64,000 nucleotides of DNA. Source: Bacteroidales bacterium (GTDB taxonomy: Bacteria; Bacteroidota; Bacteroidia; Bacteroidales; VadinHA17). Below are positions 8,566 through 17,821 of the stretch, in pieces. The position numbers were made by a program, and so were the translations under genes. The stretch covers positions 558,001 through 622,000 of the forward strand of contig JADJLX010000003.1 in assembly GCA_016709865.1 (NCBI GenBank). Reading direction: 5' to 3'. The notes beneath the pieces are model-generated. The model had not been told where the DNA came from. It searched no databases and saw nothing but the letters and a program-made list of their open reading frames with translations. The first letter of the stretch is position 1; each line of letters starts with the position of its first letter.

Positions 8566-9735
8566 ATGTCAACCGAATCAAAATATAGCAAAAGAGGTGT
8601 TTCTTCTGCAAAGGAAGATGTTCATGCTGCCATTAAGAATATCGATAAAGGGCTCTATCCAAGGGCTTTTTGCAAAATAGTACCCGATCTCCTGGGTGGC
8701 GACGCTGAATACTGTAATATAATGCATGCCGACGGCGCCGGAACAAAATCATCACTCGCCTATATCTACTGGAAGGAAACAGGTGACCTGTCGGTATGGA
8801 AAGGGATTGCCCAGGATGCCATTGTAATGAATCTTGATGATTTACTATGTATAGGTGCTTACAGCAATATTCTCCTCTCCTCCACTATAGGGCGAAATAA
8901 AAATCATATACCGGCCGAGGTTCTGTCAGCTGTTATTAATGGTACCGAAGAAGTACTTGAAGAATTAAGGAACCTGGGAGTCGGAATATTTTCCACCGGC
9001 GGCGAAACGGCCGATATTGGCGATTTGGTTAGAACGATCGTTGTGGATTCCACAGTTGTTGCCCGGATGAAAAGGGCGGATGTGATCTCAAACCATAATA
9101 TAAGAAAGGGTGATGTAATTATCGGATTATCATCCTCGGGACAGGCTTCTTATGAAAAAGAGTATAACAGCGGTATGGGAAGCAACGGATTAACTTCCGC
9201 GAGGCACGATGTATTTGCTCCTTATCTTGCTTCAAAATATCCTGAGAGCCTCGATACCACGCTGCCTTATGATCTCATATATTCAGGCCGATACCGGCTT
9301 ACCGATCAAATTGAAGGATTAAATACTGATGCCGCAAAAATGGTTCTTTCTCCGACCCGTACTTATGCCCCGGTTATAATCAAAGTGCTGGAGTCAATAC
9401 GCCACGAGATACACGGAATGGTCCATTGTTCAGGAGGAGGACAGACAAAAGTGATGCATTTCGTTGAAAATCTGCATGTTATTAAAGATAATTTGTTCCC
9501 GTTACCTCCTCTGTTCAGAATTATTCAGGAGCAATCAGGTACACCATGGTCCGAAATGTATAAGGTTTTCAATATGGGGCACAGGTTTGAGATTTATACT
9601 GATGAAAAAAACAGTCAGAAGATAATTGAAATTGTTTCATCGTTCAATATCGACGCAAAAGTTATTGGTCACTGTGAATCTTCAGACAGTAAGAGGCTTA
9701 CCATAAAATCTGAATTCGGAACATTTGATTATTAA
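8566..9735 (+). CDS. purM: Phosphoribosylformylglycinamidine cyclo-ligase (AIR synthase)
   Basis: A 389-residue PurM-type protein that closes FGAM to aminoimidazole ribonucleotide, step five of purine synthesis. Visible motifs are HADGAGTKSSLAYIYW (substrate/ATP loop), a Gly-rich STGGETADIGDLVRT segment, and a C-terminal half starting at KGDVIIGLSSSGQ with HCSGGGQTK. It is longer than E. coli PurM (345) but of the length usual in Bacteroidota. It begins 3 bases after the ThuA-like gene, implying translational coupling. Confidence 0.93.
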   Translation: MSTESKYSKRGVSSAKEDVHAAIKNIDKGLYPRAFCKIVPDLLGGDAEYCNIMHADGAGTKSSLAYIYWKETGDLSVWKGIAQDAIVMNLDDLLCIGAYSNILLSSTIGRNKNHIPAEVLSAVINGTEEVLEELRNLGVGIFSTGGETADIGDLVRTIVVDSTVVARMKRADVISNHNIRKGDVIIGLSSSGQASYEKEYNSGMGSNGLTSARHDVFAPYLASKYPESLDTTLPYDLIYSGRYRLTDQIEGLNTDAAKMVLSPTRTYAPVIIKVLESIRHEIHGMVHCSGGGQTKVMHFVENLHVIKDNLFPLPPLFRIIQEQSGTPWSEMYKVFNMGHRFEIYTDEKNSQKIIEIVSSFNIDAKVIGHCESSDSKRLTIKSEFGTFDY

Positions 9736-9781
9736 TTTATTTATTTCTGTGCAGGATTCATTCTGTCCATAATTTTTTGTT

Positions 9782-9820
9782 ACACAGAGTTACACTGAGG
9801 ATACACAGAGTTGCACAGAG
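9782..9820. repeat. ACACAGAG-type tandem array
   Basis: Degenerate 9-10-nt units based on ACACAGAG(G/T)(A/T) in the spacer between purM and prfA. The same family recurs at 11909-12005 and 30230-30393. Confidence 0.7.
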
Positions 9821-9874
9821 TAAAGATCTCCTCTTCACCTCTTCTCCCTTTCTCCAATTCTTTCTTTTTCCTAT

Positions 9875-9918
9875 GCGCCGTTAACCCTTTGTGCCTTTGC
9901 GCCTTTTTATTACCTTTG
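9875..9918 (+). promoter_or_regulatory. Repeat-borne promoter of prfA-pyrF
   Basis: Four 8-nt units (GCGCCGTT, AACCCTTT, GTGCCTTT, GCGCCTTT) occupy 9875-9906. They are followed by TTAT and the -7 box TACCTTTG at 9911-9918. A -33 TTTG is formed at the junction of units two and three (9888-9891), giving a 19-nt spacer. The same geometry and almost the same spacer precede the methyltransferase gene at 62347. Confidence 0.65.
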
Positions 9919-9940
9919 CCCCCTGAAAATTTATCATGCT

Positions 9941-11026
9941 ATGGCAAATAATATGATTCTTGAGAAGCTTGAAGGCGTGAAAACACGGTTCATTGAGGTT
10001 GGTGATCTTCTTACCCAGCCCGAGATTCTCACGGATATGAAGAAGTATGTCAGACTGAATAAGGAATATAAAGACCTTTTGCCAATTGTTGAATCGTACG
10101 AGAGATATAAACTGGCTCTTAGTAATATAGCCAGTGCAAAAGAAATAATGGCAACAGAAAAGGATGATGAGATGCGCGAGATGGCAAAAGCTGAATTCGA
10201 TGAGCTCACCGCCGGATTGCCTGAGATGGAGGATGAAATAAAGATGCTCATCATTCCTGCTGATCCTGAGGATGATAAGAATGCGGTTATGGAGATAAGA
10301 GCAGGAACCGGCGGTGACGAGGCAAGTATTTTTGCAGGAGATCTGTTCAGAATGTACAGCAAGTTCTTCGAAACAAAAGGGTGGAAAGTTGATGTTACAA
10401 ATATTTCGGAAGGAACTGCCGGTGGCTATAAAGAAATAGTCTTAAGCATCACAGGAACAGGTGTTTATGGAATAATGAAATATGAATCAGGAGTGCACCG
10501 GGTTCAGCGTGTTCCTCAGACTGAGACCCAGGGACGAATTCATACATCTGCTGCATCAGTTGTTGTTCTGCCAGAAGCTGACGAGTTTGATATCGATCTA
10601 AGGACTGAAGATATCCGTAAAGATACCTATTGTTCTTCGGGCCCGGGCGGACAGTCAGTTAACACTACATATTCTGCAATTAGACTGACACATATTCCTT
10701 CCGGAATAGTTGTCACATGTCAGGATGAAAAATCGCAGCTTAAAAACTATGATAAAGCTCTCAAGGAACTGAGGACAAGGCTTTACAACCTTGAGTATCA
10801 GAAGTACCTCGATGAGGTTTCACACCGGAGAAAGACAATGGTTTCAACCGGTGACAGATCGGCCAAGATACGTACTTATAACTATCCCCAGGGACGAATG
10901 ACTGATCACCGTATCAATCTTACAATATATAATCTTCCTTCAATCCTCGATGGCAACATCCAGGAGGTGCTCGATAAGCTGCAAATGGCTGAAAATGCTG
11001 AACGATTAAAAGAAAGCAACATCTAA
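9941..11026 (+). CDS. prfA: Peptide chain release factor 1
   Basis: A 361-residue class I release factor that reads UAA and UAG and triggers peptide release. The GGQ motif is at residues 236-238 inside [11 protein letters not shown]. The codon-recognition region contains [14 protein letters not shown], with PQT in place of the PxT tripeptide. The C-terminal block [20 protein letters not shown] is diagnostic of RF1 rather than RF2. ATG at 9941 gives the normal N-terminus. It is followed after 11 bases by pyrF on the same transcript. Confidence 0.96.
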   Translation: MANNMILEKLEGVKTRFIEVGDLLTQPEILTDMKKYVRLNKEYKDLLPIVESYERYKLALSNIASAKEIMATEKDDEMREMAKAEFDELTAGLPEMEDEIKMLIIPADPEDDKNAVMEIRAGTGGDEASIFAGDLFRMYSKFFETKGWKVDVTNISEGTAGGYKEIVLSITGTGVYGIMKYESGVHRVQRVPQTETQGRIHTSAASVVVLPEADEFDIDLRTEDIRKDTYCSSGPGGQSVNTTYSAIRLTHIPSGIVVTCQDEKSQLKNYDKALKELRTRLYNLEYQKYLDEVSHRRKTMVSTGDRSAKIRTYNYPQGRMTDHRINLTIYNLPSILDGNIQEVLDKLQMAENAERLKESNI

Positions 11027-11037
11027 TTCCGGTTTTC

Positions 11038-11865
11038 ATGAACCACGATTCCCTGTTTGAACAGATAGTCAGAAAACACTCCTTCCTTTGTGTCGGACTT
11101 GATTCCGAGATTGAAAAGATTCCATCATTTCTTCATAAGGAAAAAGATCCGGTATTCGAGTTTAACAAACGGATCATCGATTCAACTCATAAATATACAG
11201 TGGCTTATAAACCCAATGTAGCCTTTTATGAGTGCTATGGTGCAAAGGGATGGATTACTCTTGAGGCTACGGTAAGATATATCAGGGACAATTATCCTGA
11301 AATTTTTATAATAGCTGATGCAAAGCGCGGAGATATTGGCAATACTTCAAAAATGTATGCCAAAGCATTTCTCGAAAATATGCCATTCGACGCAATAACT
11401 GTTGCTCCGTACATGGGAGAAGACTCTGTAACACCTTTTCTTACATATAAGGATAAATGGGTTGTCCTTCTTGCCCTTACTTCAAATAAAGGAGCAGATG
11501 ATTTTCAGTACCATAGCGATGATGGAATTAAACTCTTTGAGAGAGTATTATCCGTTTCCAGAAAATGGGGTACAATAAATAATATGATGTATGTTGTAGG
11601 TGCCACACGCGCCGAGATGCTTAAAGATATCCGAAAACTGGTTCCTGACCATTTCCTTCTTGTCCCTGGTATCGGAGCACAGGGAGGCAGTCTCGAAGAA
11701 GTGGCAAAGTATGGTATGAACAGCAAATGCGGTCTCCTTGTCAACTCCTCGCGCGGGATAATCTTCGCCGATAACACCGAAAACTTTGATAAAGTAGCCG
11801 GAGAAAAGGCTTTGGAGGTTCAGCTCGAAATGGAGAAATATCTTTCTGAACGGAGTCTGATTTAA
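11038..11865 (+). CDS. pyrF: Orotidine 5'-phosphate decarboxylase, type 2
   Basis: A 275-residue enzyme that converts OMP to UMP, the last step of pyrimidine synthesis. The catalytic tetrad motif D-x-K-x-x-D is visible as DAKRGD (Asp94, Lys96, Asp99). Further conserved parts are [10 protein letters not shown] at the start, [16 protein letters not shown], and a phosphate loop near PGIGAQGG. The length fits the longer bacterial type 2 (PyrF) subfamily. It sits 11 bases behind prfA. Confidence 0.95.
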   Translation: MNHDSLFEQIVRKHSFLCVGLDSEIEKIPSFLHKEKDPVFEFNKRIIDSTHKYTVAYKPNVAFYECYGAKGWITLEATVRYIRDNYPEIFIIADAKRGDIGNTSKMYAKAFLENMPFDAITVAPYMGEDSVTPFLTYKDKWVVLLALTSNKGADDFQYHSDDGIKLFERVLSVSRKWGTINNMMYVVGATRAEMLKDIRKLVPDHFLLVPGIGAQGGSLEEVAKYGMNSKCGLLVNSSRGIIFADNTENFDKVAGEKALEVQLEMEKYLSERSLI

Positions 11866-11908
11866 AAGAATCTGAATTTTTGCATTTCGAAATCATAATT
11901 TCTGAGAT

Positions 11909-12005
11909 TCTCTGTGGCTCTCTGTGTCTTCTCAGTGGACCTCTGTGTAACAAAAAATAAGAACTTACACAGAGTGACACGGAGGAATCACAGAGTTACA
12001 CAGAG
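11909..12005. repeat. CTCTGTG / CACAGAG inverted repeat array
   Basis: A run of CTCTGTG-type units (11909-11949) is followed by the complementary CACAGAG-type units (11964-12005). The inner arms CTCTGTGTAA and TTACACAGAG pair perfectly across a 14-nt loop. No T tract follows, so it is not a classical terminator, though it could act as a processing or stop structure behind pyrF. Confidence 0.7.
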
Positions 12006-12031
12006 AAAAAGAAATGTACCAACAATATTGC

Positions 12032-12064
12032 GTTTGATACTTTTTTCTTAATTTTATATTCTTG
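12032..12064 (+). promoter_or_regulatory. Probable promoter of the DUF2851 gene
   Basis: TTTG at 12032-12035 and TATTCTTG at 12057-12064 are separated by 21 bases, matching Bacteroidota spacing. The -7 box has one mismatch to TAnnTTTG. The ATG at 12093 is 28 bases further on. Confidence 0.45.
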
Positions 12065-12092
12065 CTGCTTTCTCATTTAATTCGTGCTAAGA

Positions 12093-13415
12093 ATGAAAGA
12101 GGAGTTTCTTCATTACCTGTGGAAATACAGTTTGTATAATGCTGACAGTCTGCTTGACAGCGACGGTAAACTGATTACAGTTATTCATCCAGGGGAATAT
12201 AACCGTGATTCAGGACCGGATTTTTTCAATTCACGATTATTAATAGGAGATACCCTCTGGGCAGGGAATGTGGAAATTCATACCCGCTCATCCCATTTCG
12301 AGATGCATGGTCATCAGACCGATCCGGCCTTTAACAATGTGATACTGCATGTCGTGGCTGAAAACGACAGGAAGGTTTTCAATCAAATGGGAGAGGAAAT
12401 ACTTACCTCCGAAATAAAATTTGATCAGACATTATATGATAAATACCTTTCGCTGGTAAATAATCCGTATGTAATTGCCTGTCAGGATGAGCTTTGCAAA
12501 GTCGATAAAATACTTATCCGTCACTGGCTCACCTCACTGTTAATTGAAAGGCTTCAGGAGAAGGCGGAGATGATACTCCGTATTATGGATGAAACCGGAA
12601 ATGACTGGGATGAAACATTTTACAGGCTGTTATCGAGATATTTTGGGTTCAGAGTTAATACTGAGCCGTTTGAGATGCTTGCCAGGGCACTCCCTTTCCG
12701 TATTATCAGAAAGCATGCCGATAACAGATTTCAGATTGAGGCACTTCTCTTTGGCGCAGCCGGTATGCTCGACGAAGGTCTCTTTAAGGATGCCCTTTCT
12801 GATGAATATTACCGGAGTCTTATCAGAGAGTACAGAATCCTCTCATCAAAATACTCTCTGCAGTCACTTCAGGGTTGGATCTGGAAATTCTCCAGATTGA
12901 GACCAGCCAATTTCCCTACCCTGAGAATTTCACAGCTTGCATCAATGCTTTCTGCTACAGGCGGCCTTTTTTCAAAGGTTATTGAGGCAGATAAGGTTAC
13001 ACGGCTTAAAAAACTATTTGAGGTATCTGCATCAGATTACTGGGATGACCATTATGTTTTTGGCAGGAAGAGCAGAAAATCACAAAAAAACACCGGATCA
13101 CAGACGACAGATATACTGCTTATAAATGCTGTTATTCCCGCAATATTTGTTTTTGGCAAAAGCCGCGACCGTCAGGATATCTGTGAAAGGGCTCTCGACT
13201 TTCTCGAAGGTGTTGAAGCTGAGGACAATAAAATAATTTCAGAGTGGAGAAATGCAGGAATGCTTGTTGAATCTGCATTTTATTCGCAGGCGCTAATTCA
13301 GCTGAGAAATGAATATTGCAGAAACAGAAAATGCCTCAGTTGCAGAATCGGCAACAAAATCATTAGTCAGGGAAGTAAACTGAAAGACCAGGATGAGCTT
13401 ATTCTTGAGCCGTAA
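12093..13415 (+). CDS. DUF2851 family protein
   Basis: A 440-residue cytoplasmic protein of the DUF2851 family, common in Bacteroidota and of unknown function. The N-terminus (EEFLHYLWKY, then HPGEYNRDSGPDFFNSR and NVEIHTRSSHFEMHGH) is the recognisable signature; the conserved Asp, Glu and His residues there recall nuclease-like active sites, but that is inference. The C-terminus has four cysteines in CRNRKCLSCRIG. A GTG nine bases upstream is in frame, but ATG at 12093 fits the family start better. Confidence 0.85.
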   Translation: MKEEFLHYLWKYSLYNADSLLDSDGKLITVIHPGEYNRDSGPDFFNSRLLIGDTLWAGNVEIHTRSSHFEMHGHQTDPAFNNVILHVVAENDRKVFNQMGEEILTSEIKFDQTLYDKYLSLVNNPYVIACQDELCKVDKILIRHWLTSLLIERLQEKAEMILRIMDETGNDWDETFYRLLSRYFGFRVNTEPFEMLARALPFRIIRKHADNRFQIEALLFGAAGMLDEGLFKDALSDEYYRSLIREYRILSSKYSLQSLQGWIWKFSRLRPANFPTLRISQLASMLSATGGLFSKVIEADKVTRLKKLFEVSASDYWDDHYVFGRKSRKSQKNTGSQTTDILLINAVIPAIFVFGKSRDRQDICERALDFLEGVEAEDNKIISEWRNAGMLVESAFYSQALIQLRNEYCRNRKCLSCRIGNKIISQGSKLKDQDELILEP

Positions 13416-13486
13416 ATGAGTTAGCGGGAGTATCATATAGGAATTAACCTAAGCTTTTGGGATGAAAGAGAAACTGCATATAGAAG

Positions 13487-14068
13487 TTTCCCCTCCTTTT
13501 GAAGGAGGGGTGGTCGGGATGACTGATTATCATATATATACAGAATTCTATTTCCCGACCGGGGTGGTTGATTCTCTGATTTCTTATTATTCTTAATGAT
13601 ATGAAAAACCAAAACATCTTTAACAGGAAAAGTCTTAAGTTCTTCAGATCAACACTTAGGAACAAGTCCACCTCTGCTGAGGCTGAGTTATGAAACATTT
13701 TAAAGTCAAAGAGACTTGATTTAAGAAAATTCAGAAGACAACACAGTATAGGTAACTACATAGTTGACTTTTTTTGTACTTCAGAAAAACTAATAATTGA
13801 ACTTGATGGTAATCCGCATGGTGAATATCATAAAATAGAAAAAGACATAAAAAGAGATCAGTATCTTGAAGGTCTTGGATTCACAGTACTAAGATTTGAA
13901 AACAGACTAGTATTTCAGGAACCTGAATTTGTAAAAAATGAAATTAGGAAAAACTTCAAAAATAAAGATCTGGAATTAGAATAAACAATCAACCACCCCG
14001 GCCGGTATAGGCATTTGTATCATGATTAATAAGTGGTCCGGCCACCCCTCCTTCAAAAGGAGGGGAAA
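13487..14068 (+). mobile_element. Inverted-repeat DUF559 element, copy A (582 bp)
   Basis: The left arm (13487-13573) and right arm (13987-14068) are inverted copies of each other. Each begins with a perfect 9-bp hairpin (CCCCTCCTT-TTG-AAGGAGGGG). An inner inverted pair follows, GGTCGGGA…TCCCGACC on the left and a GGCCGGAC-related pair on the right, and both arms end at GGGGTGGTTGATT on their own strand. Between them lies a DUF559 gene broken by one stop. Related elements are at 55012-55276 and 61601-62185. Left and right arms differ in their inner spacers, so the element has a direction. No target-site duplication is evident. Confidence 0.75.
13601..13984 (+). pseudogene. DUF559 (Vsr-like) endonuclease, early nonsense
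   Basis: From ATG 13601 the frame is 127 codons with one in-frame TGA at codon 31 (13691-13693). The context AEL-stop-NILKSKRL shows a Trp codon (TGG) turned into TGA. The rest is intact DUF559, a PD-(D/E)XK-type nuclease domain with IVDFFC, KLIIELDG and NPHGEYH followed by GFTVLRFEN. TGA is a normal stop in this genome, so recoding is unlikely. The gene lies wholly inside inverted repeats. The sister copy at 61681-62070 has a stop at a different codon. No other good start exists after the stop, so this copy is probably inactive. Confidence 0.8.
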
Positions 14069-14399
14069 TGTATCAAACACACATTCTGCGCTTTACATTC
14101 TGTTTAGTCCTTAAATCTTTCACTATCTTAATTTATATAACCTCTTAAGTTGACGGTTATGGGGAGTATCCCCCTATGCTAAAGCTATGGATGACAAGGT
14201 GGGGAGAAATGGTGATGGGGAGATTCTTTTGACGAATAATTAAAAATCATTGACAAATAGCTGAATGATAATGTTATTAGACGCAACGTTTAGTACATTT
14301 TACACGTCTTTATAATAGGACAGGAACAATTTTTAGCAGCATGTTTTCGTTCCTGTAAAAATAAATAATTCATCAACTTTGTAAAAAAAAAGTCAATTG
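14069..14399. other. Gene-free spacer before rpsO
   Basis: 331 bases with no convincing reading frame. A small palindrome GGGGAGTATCCCC lies at 14161-14173, and a repeated AGGACAGGAAC…GTTCCTGT inverted pair at 14317-14357. No known motif is recognised. Confidence 0.5.
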
Positions 14400-14432
14400 T
14401 TTGATAATTTACATAAAAAAGCCTTATTTTTG
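14400..14432 (+). promoter_or_regulatory. rpsO promoter
   Basis: TTTG at 14400-14403 and TATTTTTG at 14425-14432 are 21 bases apart, an exact Bacteroidota promoter. The transcript would have a leader of about 50 bases before the rpsO ATG, long enough for the autoregulatory S15 site known in other bacteria; no such fold was established here. Confidence 0.65.
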
Positions 14433-14489
14433 CGTTCCAAAATTGGAGACTCGATCTATATTTGGATTAACAATATTTTAATTAGAGAT

Positions 14490-14759
14490 ATGTATTTAAC
14501 AACAGAAAAGAAGCAGGAGTTTTTCAAGACATTCGGAACATCTGAAATAGACACCGGAACTGCAGAAGGCCAGATAGCGCTGTTCTCATACAGGATCAAT
14601 CATCTTACAGAGCATCTTAAGAAGAATAAGAAAGACTTCAGTACCCAGCAGGCACTTATTAAGCTTGTAGGTAAGAGAAGAAGGCTTTTAGACTACCTTA
14701 AAGTTAAAGATATCGAGCGGTATCGCGAAATCATAAAAGCGTTGAAATTACGTAAATAG
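14490..14759 (+). CDS. rpsO: Ribosomal protein S15
   Basis: 89 residues, the standard S15 length, starting MYLTTEKKQEFFKTFG. The family signature is visible in the helical block FSYRINHLTEHLKKNKKDFSTQQALIKLVGKRRRLLDYL. S15 binds the central domain of 16S rRNA early in small-subunit assembly. A longer upstream reading frame exists but would include the promoter, so ATG 14490 is chosen. The order rpsO-pnp is conserved in many bacteria. Confidence 0.97.
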   Translation: MYLTTEKKQEFFKTFGTSEIDTGTAEGQIALFSYRINHLTEHLKKNKKDFSTQQALIKLVGKRRRLLDYLKVKDIERYREIIKALKLRK

Positions 14760-14765
14760 AGTATA

Positions 14766-14791
14766 AAAGGCAATCTAAAATTGCCTTTTTT
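14766..14791 (+). terminator. rpsO terminator
   Basis: A perfect stem AAAGGCAAT / ATTGCCTTT followed by T, six bases after the rpsO stop. It may be leaky, since pnp follows in the same direction, as in the classical rpsO-pnp pair. Confidence 0.85.
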
Positions 14792-14842
14792 CATACTATT
14801 TAAGCTTATTTTGTAATTTCAATAATCATAAAATCATATATA

Positions 14843-17008
14843 ATGTTTAAAGTTAAAGAAAAGATTATTGATCTCGGCGACGGGAGGACAATAACCCTTG
14901 AGACAGGCAGAATGGCCAGACAGGCCGATGGTTCTGTTTTGTTAAAAATGGGAAAGACAATGTTGCTGGCAACAGTAGTATCGGCACGCGAAGCAAAAGA
15001 AGATGTTGACTTCATGCCGTTGTCAGTTGAATACAAGGAAAAATACGCATCATCCGGACGTTTCCCCGGCGGATTTCTTAAGAGGGAAGCACGTGCATCT
15101 GATTATGAGATTCTGGTATCAAGGCTGGTTGACAGAGTTTTGCGACCACTTTTCCCGGATGATTATCATGCAGAAACATTTGTTACAATAAACCTGGTTT
15201 CCGCCGATATGGACATTATACCTGATGCTCTTGCAGGTCTTGCAGCATCTGCAGCACTTGCTGTATCAGATATTCCGTTCAATGGCCCGATATCAGAGGT
15301 AAGGGTTGCCAGAATAAACAAAAAGTTTATTGTGAATCCTGCAGCTTCTGAGCTTGAAAATGCTGACATCGACCTTATGGTTGGAGCAACATATGATAAC
15401 ATTATGATGGTTGAAGGTGAAATGAAGGAAGTCTCTGAAGAGGAGATGCTTGAAGCCCTCAGAATTGCACACGATGCCATTAAAGTCCAGTGTAAGGCTG
15501 TGATGGAATTTGCCGAAGAGGTGGGTTCAACTGTTAAGCGTACTTACTGTCACGAGACAAATGATGAGGATCTCAGAAAAAAAGTGTGGGATGAGACCTA
15601 CACAAAATGTTATGAGGCTGCTAAATCATGCACTGCCGATAAACACAAAAGAATCGATTCATTCGAAAATATTGTAAAGGAATTCTTAGCACAGTATACA
15701 GATGAGAATCCTGTTAATGAGGGTCTGGTAAAGAAATATTATCACGATGTGCTGAAGGAAGCTTCAAGGAGACTGGTTCTTGATGACAATGTTCGTCTCG
15801 ACGGAAGAAAACCCGACGAGATCAGGCAGATTGTATGTGAGATAGATCCTCTTCCTGCAACTCATGGTTCATCTCTTTTCACAAGGGGAGAGACACAGTC
15901 TCTTACAACTGTAACTCTTGGTACCAAGCTCGATGAGAAAATTATTGACGACGTTTTGAACAAAGGAACTGAGAAGTTCACTCTGCATTATAACTTTCCT
16001 CCGTTCGCTACAGGTGAAGCCAAGGCTTACCGTGGTGTTGGAAGAAGGGAAATAGGTCATGGCAACCTTGCTCATCGTGCACTTAAAAATATGATGCCAT
16101 CTGATGATGAGAATCCATATGCAATAAGGGTTGTGTCTGATATTCTTGAGTCGAACGGATCCTCATCAATGGCAACTGTTTGTGCCGGAACACTTGCACT
16201 TATGGATGCCGGAGTAAAACTTAAAAAGCCTGTTTCAGGAATCGCAATGGGACTTATCTCAGACAAGAACACTAAAAAATATGCTGTTCTTTCTGATATT
16301 CTCGGTGATGAAGATCACCTGGGAGATATGGACTTTAAGGTTACCGGAACACGCGATGGCATAACAGCCACACAGATGGATATCAAAGTTGACGGACTTT
16401 CGTTTGAGATTCTAACAAAAGCTCTTCATCAGGCAAAGGCAGGAAGACTGCACATCCTTGGTATTATGAACAATACAATCTCTGAGCCTCGTCCGGAACT
16501 TAAACCCCACGCTCCAAGGATTGAAATGCTGACAATTCCTAAGGAGATGATCGGCGCACTTATTGGTCCGGGCGGAAAAGTAATTCAGGAGATCCAGCGT
16601 ACAACCGGAGCAACAATTATTGTTGAAGAGATAGATGGTCATGGTGATGTGAATATCTTTGGCGAGAATGCCGAAGTTATTACTGCCGCCCTAGACTGGG
16701 TGAAAAAAATTGTTACTGTACCGGAAATAGGTCAGGTATACAGAGGAAAAGTGAAAACAATTGTTCAGTTTGGTGCATTTGTGGAGATCCTCCCGAATAA
16801 GGATGGACTTCTTCATATCTCTGAAATTGAATGGAGAAAGATAGACAAGGTTGAGGATGTTCTTAAGGAGGGTCAGGAGATTGAAGTTAAGATAATCGAT
16901 ATTGATCCGAAAACAGGGAAACTTAAATTATCCCGTAAAGAGCTGCTCCCTCGTCCTCCGCGTCCGGAAGCTCCTAAAAAAGATCCTGAACAGAATCCAA
17001 ATAATTAA
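14843..17008 (+). CDS. pnp: Polyribonucleotide nucleotidyltransferase (PNPase)
   Basis: A 721-residue 3'-5' phosphorolytic exoribonuclease of RNA decay. It has the full PNPase architecture: RNase PH domain 1 ([19 protein letters not shown]), a helical linker, RNase PH domain 2 ([33 protein letters not shown]), a KH domain around 560-620 with [15 protein letters not shown], and an S1 domain around 630-695 ([19 protein letters not shown]). The C-terminus ends in a Pro/Lys-rich tail. It follows rpsO, the usual neighbour, and ends at a strong terminator. Confidence 0.97.
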   Translation: MFKVKEKIIDLGDGRTITLETGRMARQADGSVLLKMGKTMLLATVVSAREAKEDVDFMPLSVEYKEKYASSGRFPGGFLKREARASDYEILVSRLVDRVLRPLFPDDYHAETFVTINLVSADMDIIPDALAGLAASAALAVSDIPFNGPISEVRVARINKKFIVNPAASELENADIDLMVGATYDNIMMVEGEMKEVSEEEMLEALRIAHDAIKVQCKAVMEFAEEVGSTVKRTYCHETNDEDLRKKVWDETYTKCYEAAKSCTADKHKRIDSFENIVKEFLAQYTDENPVNEGLVKKYYHDVLKEASRRLVLDDNVRLDGRKPDEIRQIVCEIDPLPATHGSSLFTRGETQSLTTVTLGTKLDEKIIDDVLNKGTEKFTLHYNFPPFATGEAKAYRGVGRREIGHGNLAHRALKNMMPSDDENPYAIRVVSDILESNGSSSMATVCAGTLALMDAGVKLKKPVSGIAMGLISDKNTKKYAVLSDILGDEDHLGDMDFKVTGTRDGITATQMDIKVDGLSFEILTKALHQAKAGRLHILGIMNNTISEPRPELKPHAPRIEMLTIPKEMIGALIGPGGKVIQEIQRTTGATIIVEEIDGHGDVNIFGENAEVITAALDWVKKIVTVPEIGQVYRGKVKTIVQFGAFVEILPNKDGLLHISEIEWRKIDKVEDVLKEGQEIEVKIIDIDPKTGKLKLSRKELLPRPPRPEAPKKDPEQNPNN

Positions 17009-17012
17009 AAAG

Positions 17013-17039
17013 AGTCCCGCAAAAGCGGGATTTTTTTTT
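17013..17039 (+). terminator. pnp terminator
   Basis: A stem AGTCCCGC / GCGGGATT with loop AAAA and a run of nine T, starting a few bases after the pnp stop. The kinase ATG lies only 11 bases beyond, so the kinase either relies on read-through or has a promoter inside pnp. Confidence 0.88.
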
Positions 17040-17050
17040 AATTTTAAGGC

Positions 17051-17692
17051 ATGAAGATCAGGTATAATTATGTCGTTATTGAGGGGAACATAGGGGCAGG
17101 GAAAACCACTCTTGCCAGCCGGATTGCTGATCAGTTCAATGCCCGTCTCATACTTGAGCATTTTGCTGATAATCCGTTTCTTCCAAAGTTTTATAAGGAG
17201 CCGGATAAGTATTCATTTCCCCTCGAACTTTCCTTCCTGGCAAGCAGATACAAGCAACTTCAGGAAGAACTTGTTCCCCAGGATCTTTTTAAATCCTTTT
17301 CAGTAGCTGATTATTACTTCATGAAATCACTTGTTTTTGCTGCATCAACACTCACAGGTGATGAATATAATCTTTACCGGCAGATCTTCTATATAATATA
17401 CGGGTCATTGCCTAAGCCTGATATCTACGTATATCTTCATCTTAATCCTGACCGTCTGATACGGAATATTGAGAAGCGCGGAAGGAATTATGAAAAGTCT
17501 ATAACAAAAGAATACCTGCAGAAAATCCAGGATAGTTATTTTTCATTCTTTAAGCAAAATCCTGAGAACAAATATCTGGTTATTGATGTTAATGATATAG
17601 ACTTTGTGGAGAATGAAAGCCACTACACCAAAATTATCGATACCATTTTTTATAATAATTACCCTGTGGGACTTAATAAGGTGATATTGTAA
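17051..17692 (+). CDS. Deoxynucleoside kinase (dAK/dGK family)
   Basis: A 213-residue salvage kinase that phosphorylates deoxynucleosides. The P-loop GNIGAGKTT is at 12-20. The substrate-binding Glu lies in ILEHFADNPFLPKFY, and the lid/Arg region in RGRNYEKSITKEYLQKIQDSY. PDIYVYLHLNPDRLIRNIEKRGR is typical of the family. The exact base preference (adenosine, guanosine or broad) cannot be read from the sequence. It is downstream of pnp, separated by a terminator. Confidence 0.88.
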   Translation: MKIRYNYVVIEGNIGAGKTTLASRIADQFNARLILEHFADNPFLPKFYKEPDKYSFPLELSFLASRYKQLQEELVPQDLFKSFSVADYYFMKSLVFAASTLTGDEYNLYRQIFYIIYGSLPKPDIYVYLHLNPDRLIRNIEKRGRNYEKSITKEYLQKIQDSYFSFFKQNPENKYLVIDVNDIDFVENESHYTKIIDTIFYNNYPVGLNKVIL

Positions 17693-17709
17693 TTTTAATT
17701 TGTTTTAAA

Positions 17710-17742
17710 TTGTTCCATATTGTCTAAATTTTTTTAAATTTG
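17710..17742 (+). promoter_or_regulatory. Strong promoter of the TPR lipoprotein gene
   Basis: TTG at 17710-17712 and TAAATTTG at 17735-17742 are 22 bases apart, an exact -7 box. An A-rich untranslated leader of about 75 bases precedes the ATG, as seen for highly expressed Bacteroidota genes. Confidence 0.65.
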
Positions 17743-17821
17743 CACATATGTTCGAGATTTAGTATATTGTTCATTATTAACAGACAAACAAGCAAACATT
17801 AACAAATAACACTTTTTAACT

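Noticed and set aside
9934..10362. 142-residue open frame on the minus strand inside prfA
   Set aside because: Serine/isoleucine-rich shadow of the prfA coding frame; no family resemblance, and prfA is intact on the other strand.
13691..13693. TGA recoded as tryptophan in the DUF559 gene
   Set aside because: TGA ends many normal genes here (for example the histidine kinase at 24035-24037), and copy C is broken by TAA at another codon; a nonsense mutation is simpler.
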